From positions 1-64,000 of the forward strand of contig NZ_CAKTFU010000013.1 of NCBI RefSeq assembly GCF_934561205.1: a stretch of DNA of 64,000 nucleotides. Reading direction: 5' to 3'. Shown here piece by piece: positions 16,989 to 25,477 of this stretch. The position numbers and the translations under genes were made by a program. The notes beneath the pieces were generated by a model. It worked only from the letters and a program-made list of their open reading frames with translations. It searched no databases and was not told where the DNA came from. Origin of the DNA: an uncultured Gemmiger sp. (GTDB lineage Bacteria > Bacillota > Clostridia > Oscillospirales > Ruminococcaceae). Positions within the stretch are counted from its first letter, which is position 1. Each line of letters starts with the position of its first letter.

Positions 16989-19349
16989 ATGAAAGTTTTG
17001 CCATCAAAACCCAAAAATCGATTCTGGCAGGTGTTCGGCATCTGCTTTGTGCTGGCGGCGCTGCTGTTTTTGCCGCACTGCCTTATGGACGCCGTGCGCG
17101 GCGGCGGGTACTTCCACTACGCCGGGGATTTTAACGACCAGCAGATCAATTTTTACCAGTACGCCAACAGCTTTCTCAAGCAGGGGGGCAGTTACAGCTG
17201 GGAGACGGATCTCGGCTCCGGGTTTATGAACTCCTACTCGTTCTACCTGCTGGGCAGTCCGTTTTTCTGGCTGAGTTTCTTCGTACCTGCGCGGTTTATG
17301 CCCTATATGCTGGTGCCGCTGCTCTGCCTGAAATTCGCCGTGGCCGGCGGCGGCGCCTACCTGTGGGCGCGGCGCTGGGTCGGTGTGGAAAATTGGAGCG
17401 TCGTTGCCGCCGTGCTGTACGCCTTTTGCGGGTTCTCGGTCTACAACATCTTTTTTAACCACTTTATTGACGTTATTGCGTTGTTTCCGTTCATGCTGGC
17501 CGCGCTGGACGCCGCCGTGCTGGACGACAAGCGCGGCGCGTTCCCCTTCTGGGTGGCCGTAAACCTGTTGAACAACTACTTCTTTTTCGCCGGGCAGGCG
17601 GTGTTTTTGGTCATCTACTTTTTCGCCATGGTCGCCGCCGGGGCATACAAGCTAAGTGTGCGCAAGTTCTGCACCCTGGCGTTGGAAACCCTGCTGGGCT
17701 GCGCCATGGGCTGCCTGATGCTGCTGCCCGCGGGCATTTCGCTTTTGCAAAATCCGCGCACCATCGCGCCTTTTACCGGGTACGGCTATCTTGTGTACGG
17801 CAAATCCCAGCAGTACCCCGCCATTTTTTACAGCGCCTTTTTGATGCCCGACTCCCCCTATTTTAAGGATATGTTCCAGGAGGGCATCTTAAAGCACACC
17901 AGCATGACCGCCTACCTGCCGCTGGTCGGGCTGGCGGGCGGGCTGGCGTTTGTGCGTGCCAAGCGCAGCCATCCCTTCACTTACATCCTCAAGGCGTGCG
18001 TTGTCTGCGCCTTTGTGCCGGTGCTGAACAGCGCCTTCTACGCCTTGAATTCCAGCTATTATGCCCGCTGGTACTATATGCCCATTCTGATTTTGTGCGC
18101 TGCAACGGCGTATTCTTTCTCGCGCCCGCATCTGGCGGAAAAAGAGATACCGCCTGCGTGGCGGCTGGTTTTGCTGGTCACCCTCAGCGCCGCCGCCTTT
18201 GCGCTGGTGCCCAACAAGGACAAGGACGGCAATTTTATCCTCGGCGTTACCGACGAACCCGCCCGCTTTTGGGGCATCTGGGGCGTGACGCTGCTGGGGG
18301 TTGTTCTGTTTGGACTTTTGTGGCATTTTGCCCGCGACAAGCGCCGCTGGTGCAGTATCCTGCTGGCGGGGATTTTGGGGTTCAGCTTTGTGTACGGCAC
18401 GGTGCATCTTTCGCTGGGCAAGTACGCCCAGTGGCAGAACGACAGTGACCTGATCCCGCAAACCTACGATTCTGTGCAGGAAATGGAGCAGACTCTGCCC
18501 GATGACGACTTTTACCGGCTGGACGCCTACGGCGCGCACAACAATCTGGGGCTGTGGTTCCACCGCCCCTGCCTGCAATTTTTCAACTCGACCGTCTCCC
18601 CCTCTATTATGGAGTTTTATCCCTATGTCGGGGTCAAGCGGGACGTCAACTCCAAGCCGGAGGCCAAAAACTACGCCCTGCGCGGCCTGTTGAGTGTGCG
18701 CTACACGCTGGTGGCCAAGGACGAGGACGAAGGCTGGCAAAAGGAAAAGCTCGAGGGCTGGACGCTGTGGGGCGAAACCGCCCAATATAACATTTACGAG
18801 AACGAAAACTACGTTCCTATGGGCTTTACCTACGACTACTACGTCACCGCCGAGCAGCTGGAAACCGTGCCCGACAGCGAACGCGCCCAAATCCTGATGC
18901 GCGCCGTGCTGCTGGACGACGCACAAATCGAGGCCTACGCCGAGACGCTGCAGCCCCTGCCCGACAACGAGCTGACCCACCGCACGACCTCCGCCTACGC
19001 GCAGGACTGCGCCGACCGCCGCGCCGCCGCCGTGGCGGAATTTACCGCCGACAACACGGGCTTTACCGCCCGCACCGACTACGACACCAACCGTCTGGTA
19101 TTTTTCAGCGTGCCGTATGACGAGGGCTTTACCGCCACCATCAACGGCAGCCCCGCCCAACTCGAAAAGGTGGACAACGGCCTGACCGCCCTGTATGTGC
19201 CTGCGGGAACCTGCGATATCCGCGTGACCTACCACACGCCGGGGTTGGCTGTATCGTCAAAAATCACCGCAGCTGCGTGTGTTTTGTACCTTGTGTACCT
19301 GTGCGCCGCCGCCGTGCGCCGCAGAAAAAAGCAGCAAGCCCGCCAATAA
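16989..19349 (+). CDS. yfhO: YfhO family polytopic membrane protein
   Basis: 786 aa. An N-terminal TM helix is followed by a DFNDQQINFYQY loop and then many hydrophobic segments (about a dozen) up to residue 480, then a large extracytoplasmic C-terminal domain and a final TM helix before a basic tail RRRKK. This is the GT-C-like YfhO architecture; B. subtilis YfhO acts in lipoteichoic acid glycosylation. Substrate here unknown. ATG 16989 is chosen for the GGAG 6 bp upstream; ATG 16977 in frame is an alternative. The frame continues upstream only as a shadow of the divergent gene. Confidence 0.85.
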   Translation: MKVLPSKPKNRFWQVFGICFVLAALLFLPHCLMDAVRGGGYFHYAGDFNDQQINFYQYANSFLKQGGSYSWETDLGSGFMNSYSFYLLGSPFFWLSFFVPARFMPYMLVPLLCLKFAVAGGGAYLWARRWVGVENWSVVAAVLYAFCGFSVYNIFFNHFIDVIALFPFMLAALDAAVLDDKRGAFPFWVAVNLLNNYFFFAGQAVFLVIYFFAMVAAGAYKLSVRKFCTLALETLLGCAMGCLMLLPAGISLLQNPRTIAPFTGYGYLVYGKSQQYPAIFYSAFLMPDSPYFKDMFQEGILKHTSMTAYLPLVGLAGGLAFVRAKRSHPFTYILKACVVCAFVPVLNSAFYALNSSYYARWYYMPILILCAATAYSFSRPHLAEKEIPPAWRLVLLVTLSAAAFALVPNKDKDGNFILGVTDEPARFWGIWGVTLLGVVLFGLLWHFARDKRRWCSILLAGILGFSFVYGTVHLSLGKYAQWQNDSDLIPQTYDSVQEMEQTLPDDDFYRLDAYGAHNNLGLWFHRPCLQFFNSTVSPSIMEFYPYVGVKRDVNSKPEAKNYALRGLLSVRYTLVAKDEDEGWQKEKLEGWTLWGETAQYNIYENENYVPMGFTYDYYVTAEQLETVPDSERAQILMRAVLLDDAQIEAYAETLQPLPDNELTHRTTSAYAQDCADRRAAAVAEFTADNTGFTARTDYDTNRLVFFSVPYDEGFTATINGSPAQLEKVDNGLTALYVPAGTCDIRVTYHTPGLAVSSKITAAACVLYLVYLCAAAVRRRKKQQARQ

Positions 19350-19388
19350 ACATTGTACCGTACTATTTTTTGGAAAGGAACCCAACCT

Positions 19389-21551
19389 ATGCAAACCCAT
19401 GCCGAACAACTTGCCGCCGAACTGAACCTGAACGTCAAAAACGTGCAGGGTGCCATTGAACTGATCGACCAAGGCAACACCATCCCGTTCATCGCCCGCT
19501 ACCGCAAGGAGGCCACCGGCTCGATGGACGACCAGGTGCTGCGCGACTTGGGCGACCGCTTGGAATATCTGCGCGGTCTGGACAAGCGCAAGACCGAGGT
19601 CACCAACTCCATCACCGAGCAGGGCGTCATGACCGCCGAGCTGACCGCCGCGCTGCAAAACGCCAAAACGCTGGCCGAGGTCGAGGACATCTACCGCCCC
19701 TACAAGCCCAAGCGCAAGACCCGCGCGGGCATTGCCAAGGCGCGCGGGCTGCAGCCGCTGGCGGACGCGATTTTGCGTCAGGACGCTGCTTTTGACCCGC
19801 TTGCCGCCGCTGCCGATTACTTAAATGACGAAGTGCCCGACGCTGCCGCCGCGCTGCAGGGTGCCAAGGACATCATTGCCGAGGCCGTCTCGGACGATGC
19901 CGCCTGCCGCGCCGAGCTGCGCCGCTACTACCGCGCGTTCGGCCGCATCACCGCCGCCAAAGCCAAGGATGAGGACAGCGTCTACGCCCAATACTACGAC
20001 TACGCCGAGCCGCTGAACAAGATCCCCGGCCACCGCGTGCTGGCGCTGGATCGCGGCGAGCGCGAGGGCTTTTTGAAGGTTGCGCTGGAGGTGGACGCCG
20101 AGCGCGCCGCCGGCATCGTAAGCTGGATGTTCGCCCGCAAAAAGACCGGCGGTGCCAGCGCCCTGCTGGTGGACGAAGCCGCCCGCGACGCTTACAGCCG
20201 CCTGATCCACCCCAGCCTGGAAAACGAGCTGCGCACCGCCCTGTCCGACGATGCCGCCGAGGGTGCCATCAAGGTTTTCGGCGACAACCTGCGCCAGCTT
20301 TTGCTGCAGCCGCCCATCCGCGGCAAAACCGTTATGGGGCTGGACCCCGGCTACCGCATGGGCTGCAAGGTCGCCGTTGTGGACCCCACGGGCAAGGTGC
20401 TGGACACGAGCGTTGTCTACCCCGTGCCGGAGTTCAAGCGCGTTGACCAGGCAAAAAAGATCATCAAGTCGATGGTTTTGAAAAGTGGTGTCGAGGTCAT
20501 GGCCATCGGCAACGGCACCGCCGGCCACGAAACCGAGGAATTTGCCGCCGAGGTCATCCGCGAATTGGCCGAGGAAAACGGGCCGCACTTACAATATATG
20601 GTCGTCAGCGAGGCGGGCGCATCGGTGTATTCGGCGTCCAAACTGGCGGCGGAGGAGTTCCCGCAGTTTGACGTCAACCTGCGCAGCGCCGTGTCCATCG
20701 CCCGCCGCCTGCAGGACCCGCTGGCCGAGCTGGTCAAAATCGACCCCAAGGCCGTCGGCGTGGGGCAGTACCAGCACGATATGCCGCAAAAGCGCCTGAA
20801 CGAAACGCTGGACGGCGTGGTGGAGGACTGCGTCAACTCGGTGGGCGTGGATTTAAACACCGCCAGTGCGCCCCTGCTGCGCCGCGTGGCGGGCGTGACC
20901 GCCGCCACCGCCAAAAACATTGTGGCATGGCGCGAGGAGGAGGGTGCCTTTACCTCCCGCGCACAGCTGAAAAAGGTCAAGGGTCTCGGCCCCAAAGCGT
21001 ACGAGCAGTGCGCCGGTTTCCTGCGCCTGCCCGAAGCCAAAAACCGTCTGGACGCCACCGCCGTCCACCCCGAAAGCTACCCCGCCGCCAAGGCCCTGCT
21101 GGACGCCTGCGGCTACACCGCCGCCGAGATCGGCACCGACAAGCTGGCCGGGCTGCCCGGCGTGGTCAAGGCCAAGGGCACCCGCGCCTTGTGCGAGACC
21201 CTGGGCGTGGGCGAACCGACGCTGAACGACATTGTGGCCGAGCTGTGCAAGCCGGGCCGCGACGTGCGCGACAGCCTGCCCAAGCCCCTGCTGCGCAGCG
21301 ACATCATGAGCCTGGAGGACTTAAAGCCCGGCATGGAGATGACCGGCACCGTGCGCAACGTCATCGACTTCGGCGCGTTTGTGGATCTGGGTGTGCACCA
21401 GGACGGCCTTGTGCATATTTCGCAGATCAGCGACAAGTTCATCAAGCACCCGCGCGAGGTTTTGAAGGTGGGCGACATCGTGCGCGTTAAAGTCCTGAGC
21501 GTGGACACCGCCAAAAAGCGCATTGCCCTGACCATGAAGGGCCTGCAATAA
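19389..21551 (+). CDS. tex: Tex family RNA-binding transcription accessory protein
   Basis: 720 aa. N-terminal Tex domain (FIARYRKEATGSMDD), a YqgF-like nuclease fold (GLDPGYRMGCKVAVVD), helix-hairpin-helix segment (LNTASAPLLRRVAGV) and a C-terminal S1 RNA-binding domain (about 645-720; VDLGVHQDGLVHIS). Full family length. ATG 19389 has AAAGGA about 10 bp upstream; lies 39 bp after yfhO with no clear terminator, so co-transcription is likely. Confidence 0.95.
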   Translation: MQTHAEQLAAELNLNVKNVQGAIELIDQGNTIPFIARYRKEATGSMDDQVLRDLGDRLEYLRGLDKRKTEVTNSITEQGVMTAELTAALQNAKTLAEVEDIYRPYKPKRKTRAGIAKARGLQPLADAILRQDAAFDPLAAAADYLNDEVPDAAAALQGAKDIIAEAVSDDAACRAELRRYYRAFGRITAAKAKDEDSVYAQYYDYAEPLNKIPGHRVLALDRGEREGFLKVALEVDAERAAGIVSWMFARKKTGGASALLVDEAARDAYSRLIHPSLENELRTALSDDAAEGAIKVFGDNLRQLLLQPPIRGKTVMGLDPGYRMGCKVAVVDPTGKVLDTSVVYPVPEFKRVDQAKKIIKSMVLKSGVEVMAIGNGTAGHETEEFAAEVIRELAEENGPHLQYMVVSEAGASVYSASKLAAEEFPQFDVNLRSAVSIARRLQDPLAELVKIDPKAVGVGQYQHDMPQKRLNETLDGVVEDCVNSVGVDLNTASAPLLRRVAGVTAATAKNIVAWREEEGAFTSRAQLKKVKGLGPKAYEQCAGFLRLPEAKNRLDATAVHPESYPAAKALLDACGYTAAEIGTDKLAGLPGVVKAKGTRALCETLGVGEPTLNDIVAELCKPGRDVRDSLPKPLLRSDIMSLEDLKPGMEMTGTVRNVIDFGAFVDLGVHQDGLVHISQISDKFIKHPREVLKVGDIVRVKVLSVDTAKKRIALTMKGLQ

Positions 21552-21857
21552 GCGGATTTTGCGGTTTTTTGGTGCAAATTATGTACTTTTGTTGTTTTGC
21601 TTATAATTTCCTTACCATCAAAGTTTTGCAAAACTACTACTTTTGTATATTCTTTGGGGCTTCTTGTTTGCAAACGCATAACATTTCTTTTGCAAACGCA
21701 TAAAGTATGTGAACAAAGCCAAAAAACAGCCCGCCTTTTTGGTGGAAATACCCAAAATCCAAATATGGGCTTTTGTAGCTTTTGTACGGAAAATAGAAAA
21801 ACAACGTTGTTGTGTGTGTTTGGTGATTGGCGCGCCGAATTTGTGCTATAATATCCC
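21552..21857. promoter_or_regulatory. A/T-rich control region before the HPr-like gene
   Basis: Markedly richer in A/T than neighbouring sequence. Contains two identical 15-mers TTTGCAAACGCATAA (21667-21681 and 21689-21703) exactly 22 bp apart, i.e. two helical turns, and an extended -10 TGCTATAAT (TATAAT 21847-21852) without a good -35, which would suit an activator. No gene is seen here. Confidence 0.5.
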
Positions 21858-21957
21858 GCGTAAGGAAGATACACGCGGGCATGATGGCCCGGTGCCTTAC
21901 AGCACGGCGCCTGTTTGTGGGAAAAACATCGCCGCACAATTACGTTTGGAGGTCATT

Positions 21958-22182
21958 ATGATGGTGAAACAAGTCAAGGTTTCCAATTTTGCTGAAGTGA
22001 AGGGAATCGTGTCTGCTGCCGCCAAGTGTTATAACGATGTCGGCGTGCATGACATGAAGGGCAGCATTGCCGATGCCAAGAGCATCCTGGGCATGATGAG
22101 CCTGGATTACAGCCACCCTGTCAAGATCGTTTGCGAGAACGAGCAGGATCTGAACCACGTTATCCGCGCGCTGAAACAGTAA
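21958..22182 (+). CDS. HPr-fold protein lacking the catalytic histidine
   Basis: 74 aa. The second half matches HPr around the regulatory serine (AKSILGMMSLDYS, Ser42 equivalent to Ser46 of HPr), but the GIHARPA phosphorylation loop is replaced by NFAEVKGIVSA with no His. It cannot carry phosphate in the PTS; a regulatory role like Crh (which has Gln at that site) or an unrelated binding role is inferred. GGAGG (21948-21952) serves ATG 21958 or 21961. Single-gene unit with its own leader and terminator. Confidence 0.8.
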   Translation: MMVKQVKVSNFAEVKGIVSAAAKCYNDVGVHDMKGSIADAKSILGMMSLDYSHPVKIVCENEQDLNHVIRALKQ

Positions 22183-22210
22183 AGTTTACCGAAACCGAAA
22201 TAGGAACGCT

Positions 22211-22241
22211 GTGCCCCCGTCCGTTTTACGGACGGGGGCAC
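22211..22241 (+). terminator. Terminator after the HPr-like gene
   Basis: Perfect 14-bp stem GTGCCCCCGTCCGT/ACGGACGGGGGCAC with a TTT loop; the following T-tract is weak (ACTTGTTTTG). The rest of the 319-bp gap to sstT holds a second weak GC hairpin (22376-22395) and the sstT promoter. Confidence 0.75.
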
Positions 22242-22394
22242 ACTTGTTTTGTCGGGCTGCAGCGCCCGCCGCTGCGCGGTTTGTATTTGTACGGCGTACA
22301 TTTATATACACCGTGCAAACATTTTTTCAACTTTTTTTGTGGCGTTCCAGCGCAGAAAAACAGGCAGTTTGCGCCCGCAAGCTCCGTCGGGCGC

Positions 22395-22422
22395 TTGCAT
22401 TTTCCCGCAGGGCTTGTATAAT
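22395..22422 (+). promoter_or_regulatory. Promoter of sstT
   Basis: TTGCAT (22395-22400), 16-bp spacer, TATAAT (22417-22422). The -35 is the same variant as before the amidotransferase operon. Confidence 0.7.
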
Positions 22423-22501
22423 AGGCAATATGTTCCGTGTGCGCGGGCAAATGTAGTTATCTGCGGACATTCGCCGATACAAAAGAGAGGGTTTTGGGTT
22501 T

Positions 22502-23758
22502 ATGGATACAATTTCCAAAGTAGCAAAGATCGTGGCCGAAAAATACAATTCGGTCAGCCTGATCCTGCGCATTGCGCTGGGTCTTGTGGTGGGCGCCGTG
22601 CTGGCGGTGCTGTTCCCCGGTGCCGCGTGGGTGCAGGAGTTCGGCAACCTGTTTGTAGGCGCGCTGAAGGGCATTGCCCCCGTGCTGGTGTTTGTCATCG
22701 TGGCAAGCGCGCTGGCACAGGGTTCCTCCAAGCTGGACCGCCGCTTCGGCACCGTGGTGTGGCTGTATATGCTGACCACCTTTTTGGCCGCGGCGCTGTC
22801 CGTCATTACCAGCGAGCTGTTCCCCCAGACAATGGCTTTGCCTGAGGCTGCCAGCGCCGACGTCGTTCCGCAGGGCCTGGGCGAGGTCATGCACACGCTG
22901 CTCAGCAACATCGTGGCCAACCCCGTCAGCTCCATCATGAACGGCAACTACATCGGCATTTTGCTGTGGGCCTGCCTGTTCGGCCTGGCCATGAAGCAGC
23001 TGGCCGGCGACACCACCAAGGCCTTTTTGGCCGACACCGCCGATGCCGTAAGCAGCATTGTGCGCTGGGTCATCAACCTGGCCCCCTTCGGCATCATGGG
23101 TCTTGTGTACACCAACGTATCGGGCAACGGCTTGTCCATCTTTACCCAGTACGGCCGTTTGCTGCTGCTTTTGGTCGGTACTATGTTGTTTATGGCGCTC
23201 GTCGTCAACCCGCTGATCATCTTTATCTACCTGCGCCGCAACCCCTACCCGCTGGTGCTGCGCTGCCTGCGTGAAAGCGGCCTGACCGCCTTCTTCACCC
23301 GCAGCTCGGCGGCCAACATCCCCGTCAACATGTCCCTGTGCGAAAAGCTGGGTCTGGATAAGGACATCTACTCGGTGTCCATCCCCCTGGGCGCGACCAT
23401 CAACATGGACGGCGCGGCCATCACCATCACCATCATGACGCTGGCGGCCGCCAACACCCTGGGCATGAAGGTCTCTATCCCCGCCGCCGTTCTGCTGGCG
23501 TTTATGTCCGCCCTGGGCGCATGCGGTGCGTCCGGCGTGGCGGGCGGCTCGCTGCTGCTGATCCCGATGGCCTGCTCGCTGTTTGGCATTTCCAACGATA
23601 TTGCCATGCAGGTGGTCGGCGTCGGGTTTATCATCGGCGTCATTCAGGACTCTGTCGAGACGGCGCTGAACTCCGCCGGTGACGTGGAATTTGCCGCCAC
23701 CGCCGAGTATCACCAGTGGCTGAAAGTCGGAAAGCCCCTGCCGGAATTTTTGCACTGA
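22502..23758 (+). CDS. sstT: Serine/threonine:Na+ symporter SstT
   Basis: 418 aa dicarboxylate/amino acid:cation symporter (DAACS) family, about 8 TM helices plus two re-entrant hairpins. Hallmarks: SSAANIPVNM (HP1 region), the NMDGAAITI metal-binding motif of TM7 and GASGVAGGSLLLIP (HP2). The SstT subgroup is chosen from overall similarity and length; glutamate transporters of this family usually have a different HP1. Start has AGAGAGGG upstream. Confidence 0.88.
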   Translation: MDTISKVAKIVAEKYNSVSLILRIALGLVVGAVLAVLFPGAAWVQEFGNLFVGALKGIAPVLVFVIVASALAQGSSKLDRRFGTVVWLYMLTTFLAAALSVITSELFPQTMALPEAASADVVPQGLGEVMHTLLSNIVANPVSSIMNGNYIGILLWACLFGLAMKQLAGDTTKAFLADTADAVSSIVRWVINLAPFGIMGLVYTNVSGNGLSIFTQYGRLLLLLVGTMLFMALVVNPLIIFIYLRRNPYPLVLRCLRESGLTAFFTRSSAANIPVNMSLCEKLGLDKDIYSVSIPLGATINMDGAAITITIMTLAAANTLGMKVSIPAAVLLAFMSALGACGASGVAGGSLLLIPMACSLFGISNDIAMQVVGVGFIIGVIQDSVETALNSAGDVEFAATAEYHQWLKVGKPLPEFLH

Positions 23759-23770
23759 TCGCGTAACAGC

Positions 23771-23806
23771 AAAGCAACCCCCGCCGAACGGCGGGGGTTG
23801 CTTTTT
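23771..23806. terminator. Bidirectional terminator between sstT and the glp operon
   Basis: AGCAACCCCCGCCG/CGGCGGGGGTTGCT with a 2-nt loop followed by TTTTT; ends both convergent transcripts. Confidence 0.85.
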
Positions 23807-23833
23807 GCTTATCGGGGAAATTGCACCGCTTTT

Positions 23834-24199
23834 TTACGCCTTGTCGACGTTTTTGGTGGCCACAACAGCCACGCCGGTTCCGACAGCGTCGGGCACGATG
23901 ACCTGCCCGATGACCACGGGCGCGGGCACGGCAACGTCCTTTAACGCGCGGACGCAATCAAAAATTTTGCCCTTGGGGATATCCCCCGCCGTTTTCACGC
24001 TGACGGCGGGCAGTGTGCCGCCCGTCACCTTGACGGTGCTGGTCACGATGCGGGTGGGGGCCGTCACTTCCTTGCGGGCGTAGGCGTCGCCGCGGGGGCA
24101 GGTGTTGCCCTGCACGCTCTGCACCGCGCCGTTTTCCAGCGTAACGGTCAGGGGGCAGCCCAGCGGGCAGCCGATACAGGTCAGTTCGCGTTGTTCCAT
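23834..24199 (-). CDS. DUF1667 protein of the glycerol 3-phosphate operon
   Basis: 121 aa. N-terminal CxxCPLGC (C9, C13?, C15-type cluster in CIGCPLGCPL) with a later Cys in NTCPRGD suggests a bound metal or Fe-S centre. DUF1667 proteins are regularly encoded last in Firmicutes glycerol operons beside two flavoproteins, where they probably assist electron transfer; the exact role is unknown. Follows the FAD oxidoreductase by 4 bp. Confidence 0.85.
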   Translation of the reverse strand: MEQRELTCIGCPLGCPLTVTLENGAVQSVQGNTCPRGDAYARKEVTAPTRIVTSTVKVTGGTLPAVSVKTAGDIPKGKIFDCVRALKDVAVPAPVVIGQVIVPDAVGTGVAVVATKNVDKA

Positions 24200-24203
24200 A
24201 GCG

Positions 24204-25463
24204 TTACACCTCCTCCAAAGTCACGGTCAGGTTGGCGGCATCGGCGGGGATCTTCGCCAGCGCGTCCGCCTTCAGCACCACGGTTTCCATCTCGCCGGGT
24301 GCCATCACGGGGCGCTTGCGCCGCCACAGGCAGGTTTCGCCCGCGTAGACTGCCAGCGCCTTGCCCTTGTACACGTTATCCACGCGCATACGCAGCGTCA
24401 GCGTTTCGGTCGCCTGGGGGTGCACCGTCACCGGCACGGTGTAGCGCACGCCGTTTTGCGCCACAACGGGCAAGCTCCGCCCCGCCTCGCCAGCGCCCTG
24501 CAAAATATACGCAGCAGCGTTGGTTCCCGCAGCGGCAGCCTCCTCGGAAACATAGTCCACCAAATCATGGACGTGCAGCACGTTGCCCGCGGCAAACACG
24601 CCGGGGATGCTGGTCTGCAAGCTCTCATCCACCTGCGGGCCGCCGGTGATGGGGCTTAGCGCCACGCCCGCCGTGCGGCTCAGTTCGTTTTCGGGCAAAA
24701 GTCCGCAGGAAAGCAGCAGCGTGTCGCAGTCGAAATGTTTCTCGGTGCCGGGCACGGGCTTGCCGTTTTTGACCTCGGCGATCGTCACGCCGGTCACACG
24801 CTCCTTGCCCTCGATGTCCACCACGGTGTGGCTGAGCTTGAGCGGGATATCAAAGTCGTTCAGACACTGCACAATGTTGCGCTTCAAGCCGCCGGAATAG
24901 GGCATCAGCTCGGCCACGCACAGCACCTTGGCGCCCTCCAGCGTCATGCGGCGCGCCATGATCAGCCCGATATCGCCGCTGCCCAAAATGACCACGCGGC
25001 GGCCGGGCAGGTAGCCCTCCATGTTGACCAGGCGCTGCGCCGTGCCCGCGGTAAAGATGCCCGCCGGGCGGGTGCCTGGGATATTCAGCGCGCCGCGCGG
25101 GCGCTCACGGCAGCCCATGGCCAGCACGACCGCCTTGGCCTGCACCTGAAACAGCCCGTCGGTGCGGTTCATCGCGGTAACGACCTTGTCGGCGGACAGG
25201 TCCATCACCATCGTGTTCAGCTTGTAGGGGATGCCCTGCGCCTTGACCTTGTCAGCAAAGCGGGCGGCGTATTCGGGGCCGGTCAGTTCCTCCTTAAAGG
25301 TGTGCAGCCCGAAGCCGTTGTGGATGCACTGGTTCAGAATACCGCCCAGCTCGGCGTCGCGCTCCAGAATCAAAATGTCCTGCACGCCCGCCTCCCGCGC
25401 GGCCAGTGCTGCGGCAAGCCCGGCAGGACCGCCGCCCAAAATCACGAGATCTGCGTTTTTCAC
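24204..25463 (-). CDS. NAD(P)/FAD-dependent oxidoreductase of the glycerol operon
   Basis: 419 aa. FAD-binding GGGPAGLAAALAARE (9-23), a second dinucleotide motif LGSGDIGLIMARR (about 157-169) and the GVFAAGNVLHVHD FAD-site motif. Resembles GlpB-like or Nox-like partners that pass electrons from glycerol 3-phosphate dehydrogenase to NAD or another acceptor. Located between the glpA-like gene and DUF1667, all tightly spaced. Catalytic direction is inferred from context. Confidence 0.82.
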   Translation of the reverse strand: MKNADLVILGGGPAGLAAALAAREAGVQDILILERDAELGGILNQCIHNGFGLHTFKEELTGPEYAARFADKVKAQGIPYKLNTMVMDLSADKVVTAMNRTDGLFQVQAKAVVLAMGCRERPRGALNIPGTRPAGIFTAGTAQRLVNMEGYLPGRRVVILGSGDIGLIMARRMTLEGAKVLCVAELMPYSGGLKRNIVQCLNDFDIPLKLSHTVVDIEGKERVTGVTIAEVKNGKPVPGTEKHFDCDTLLLSCGLLPENELSRTAGVALSPITGGPQVDESLQTSIPGVFAAGNVLHVHDLVDYVSEEAAAAGTNAAAYILQGAGEAGRSLPVVAQNGVRYTVPVTVHPQATETLTLRMRVDNVYKGKALAVYAGETCLWRRKRPVMAPGEMETVVLKADALAKIPADAANLTVTLEEV

Positions 25464-25477
25464 TTAGGTCACCCCCC

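Noticed and set aside
22457..23755. 432-aa minus-strand frame opposite sstT
   Set aside because: Shadow of the strongly GC-biased sstT codons; no recognisable domain and no ribosome binding site.
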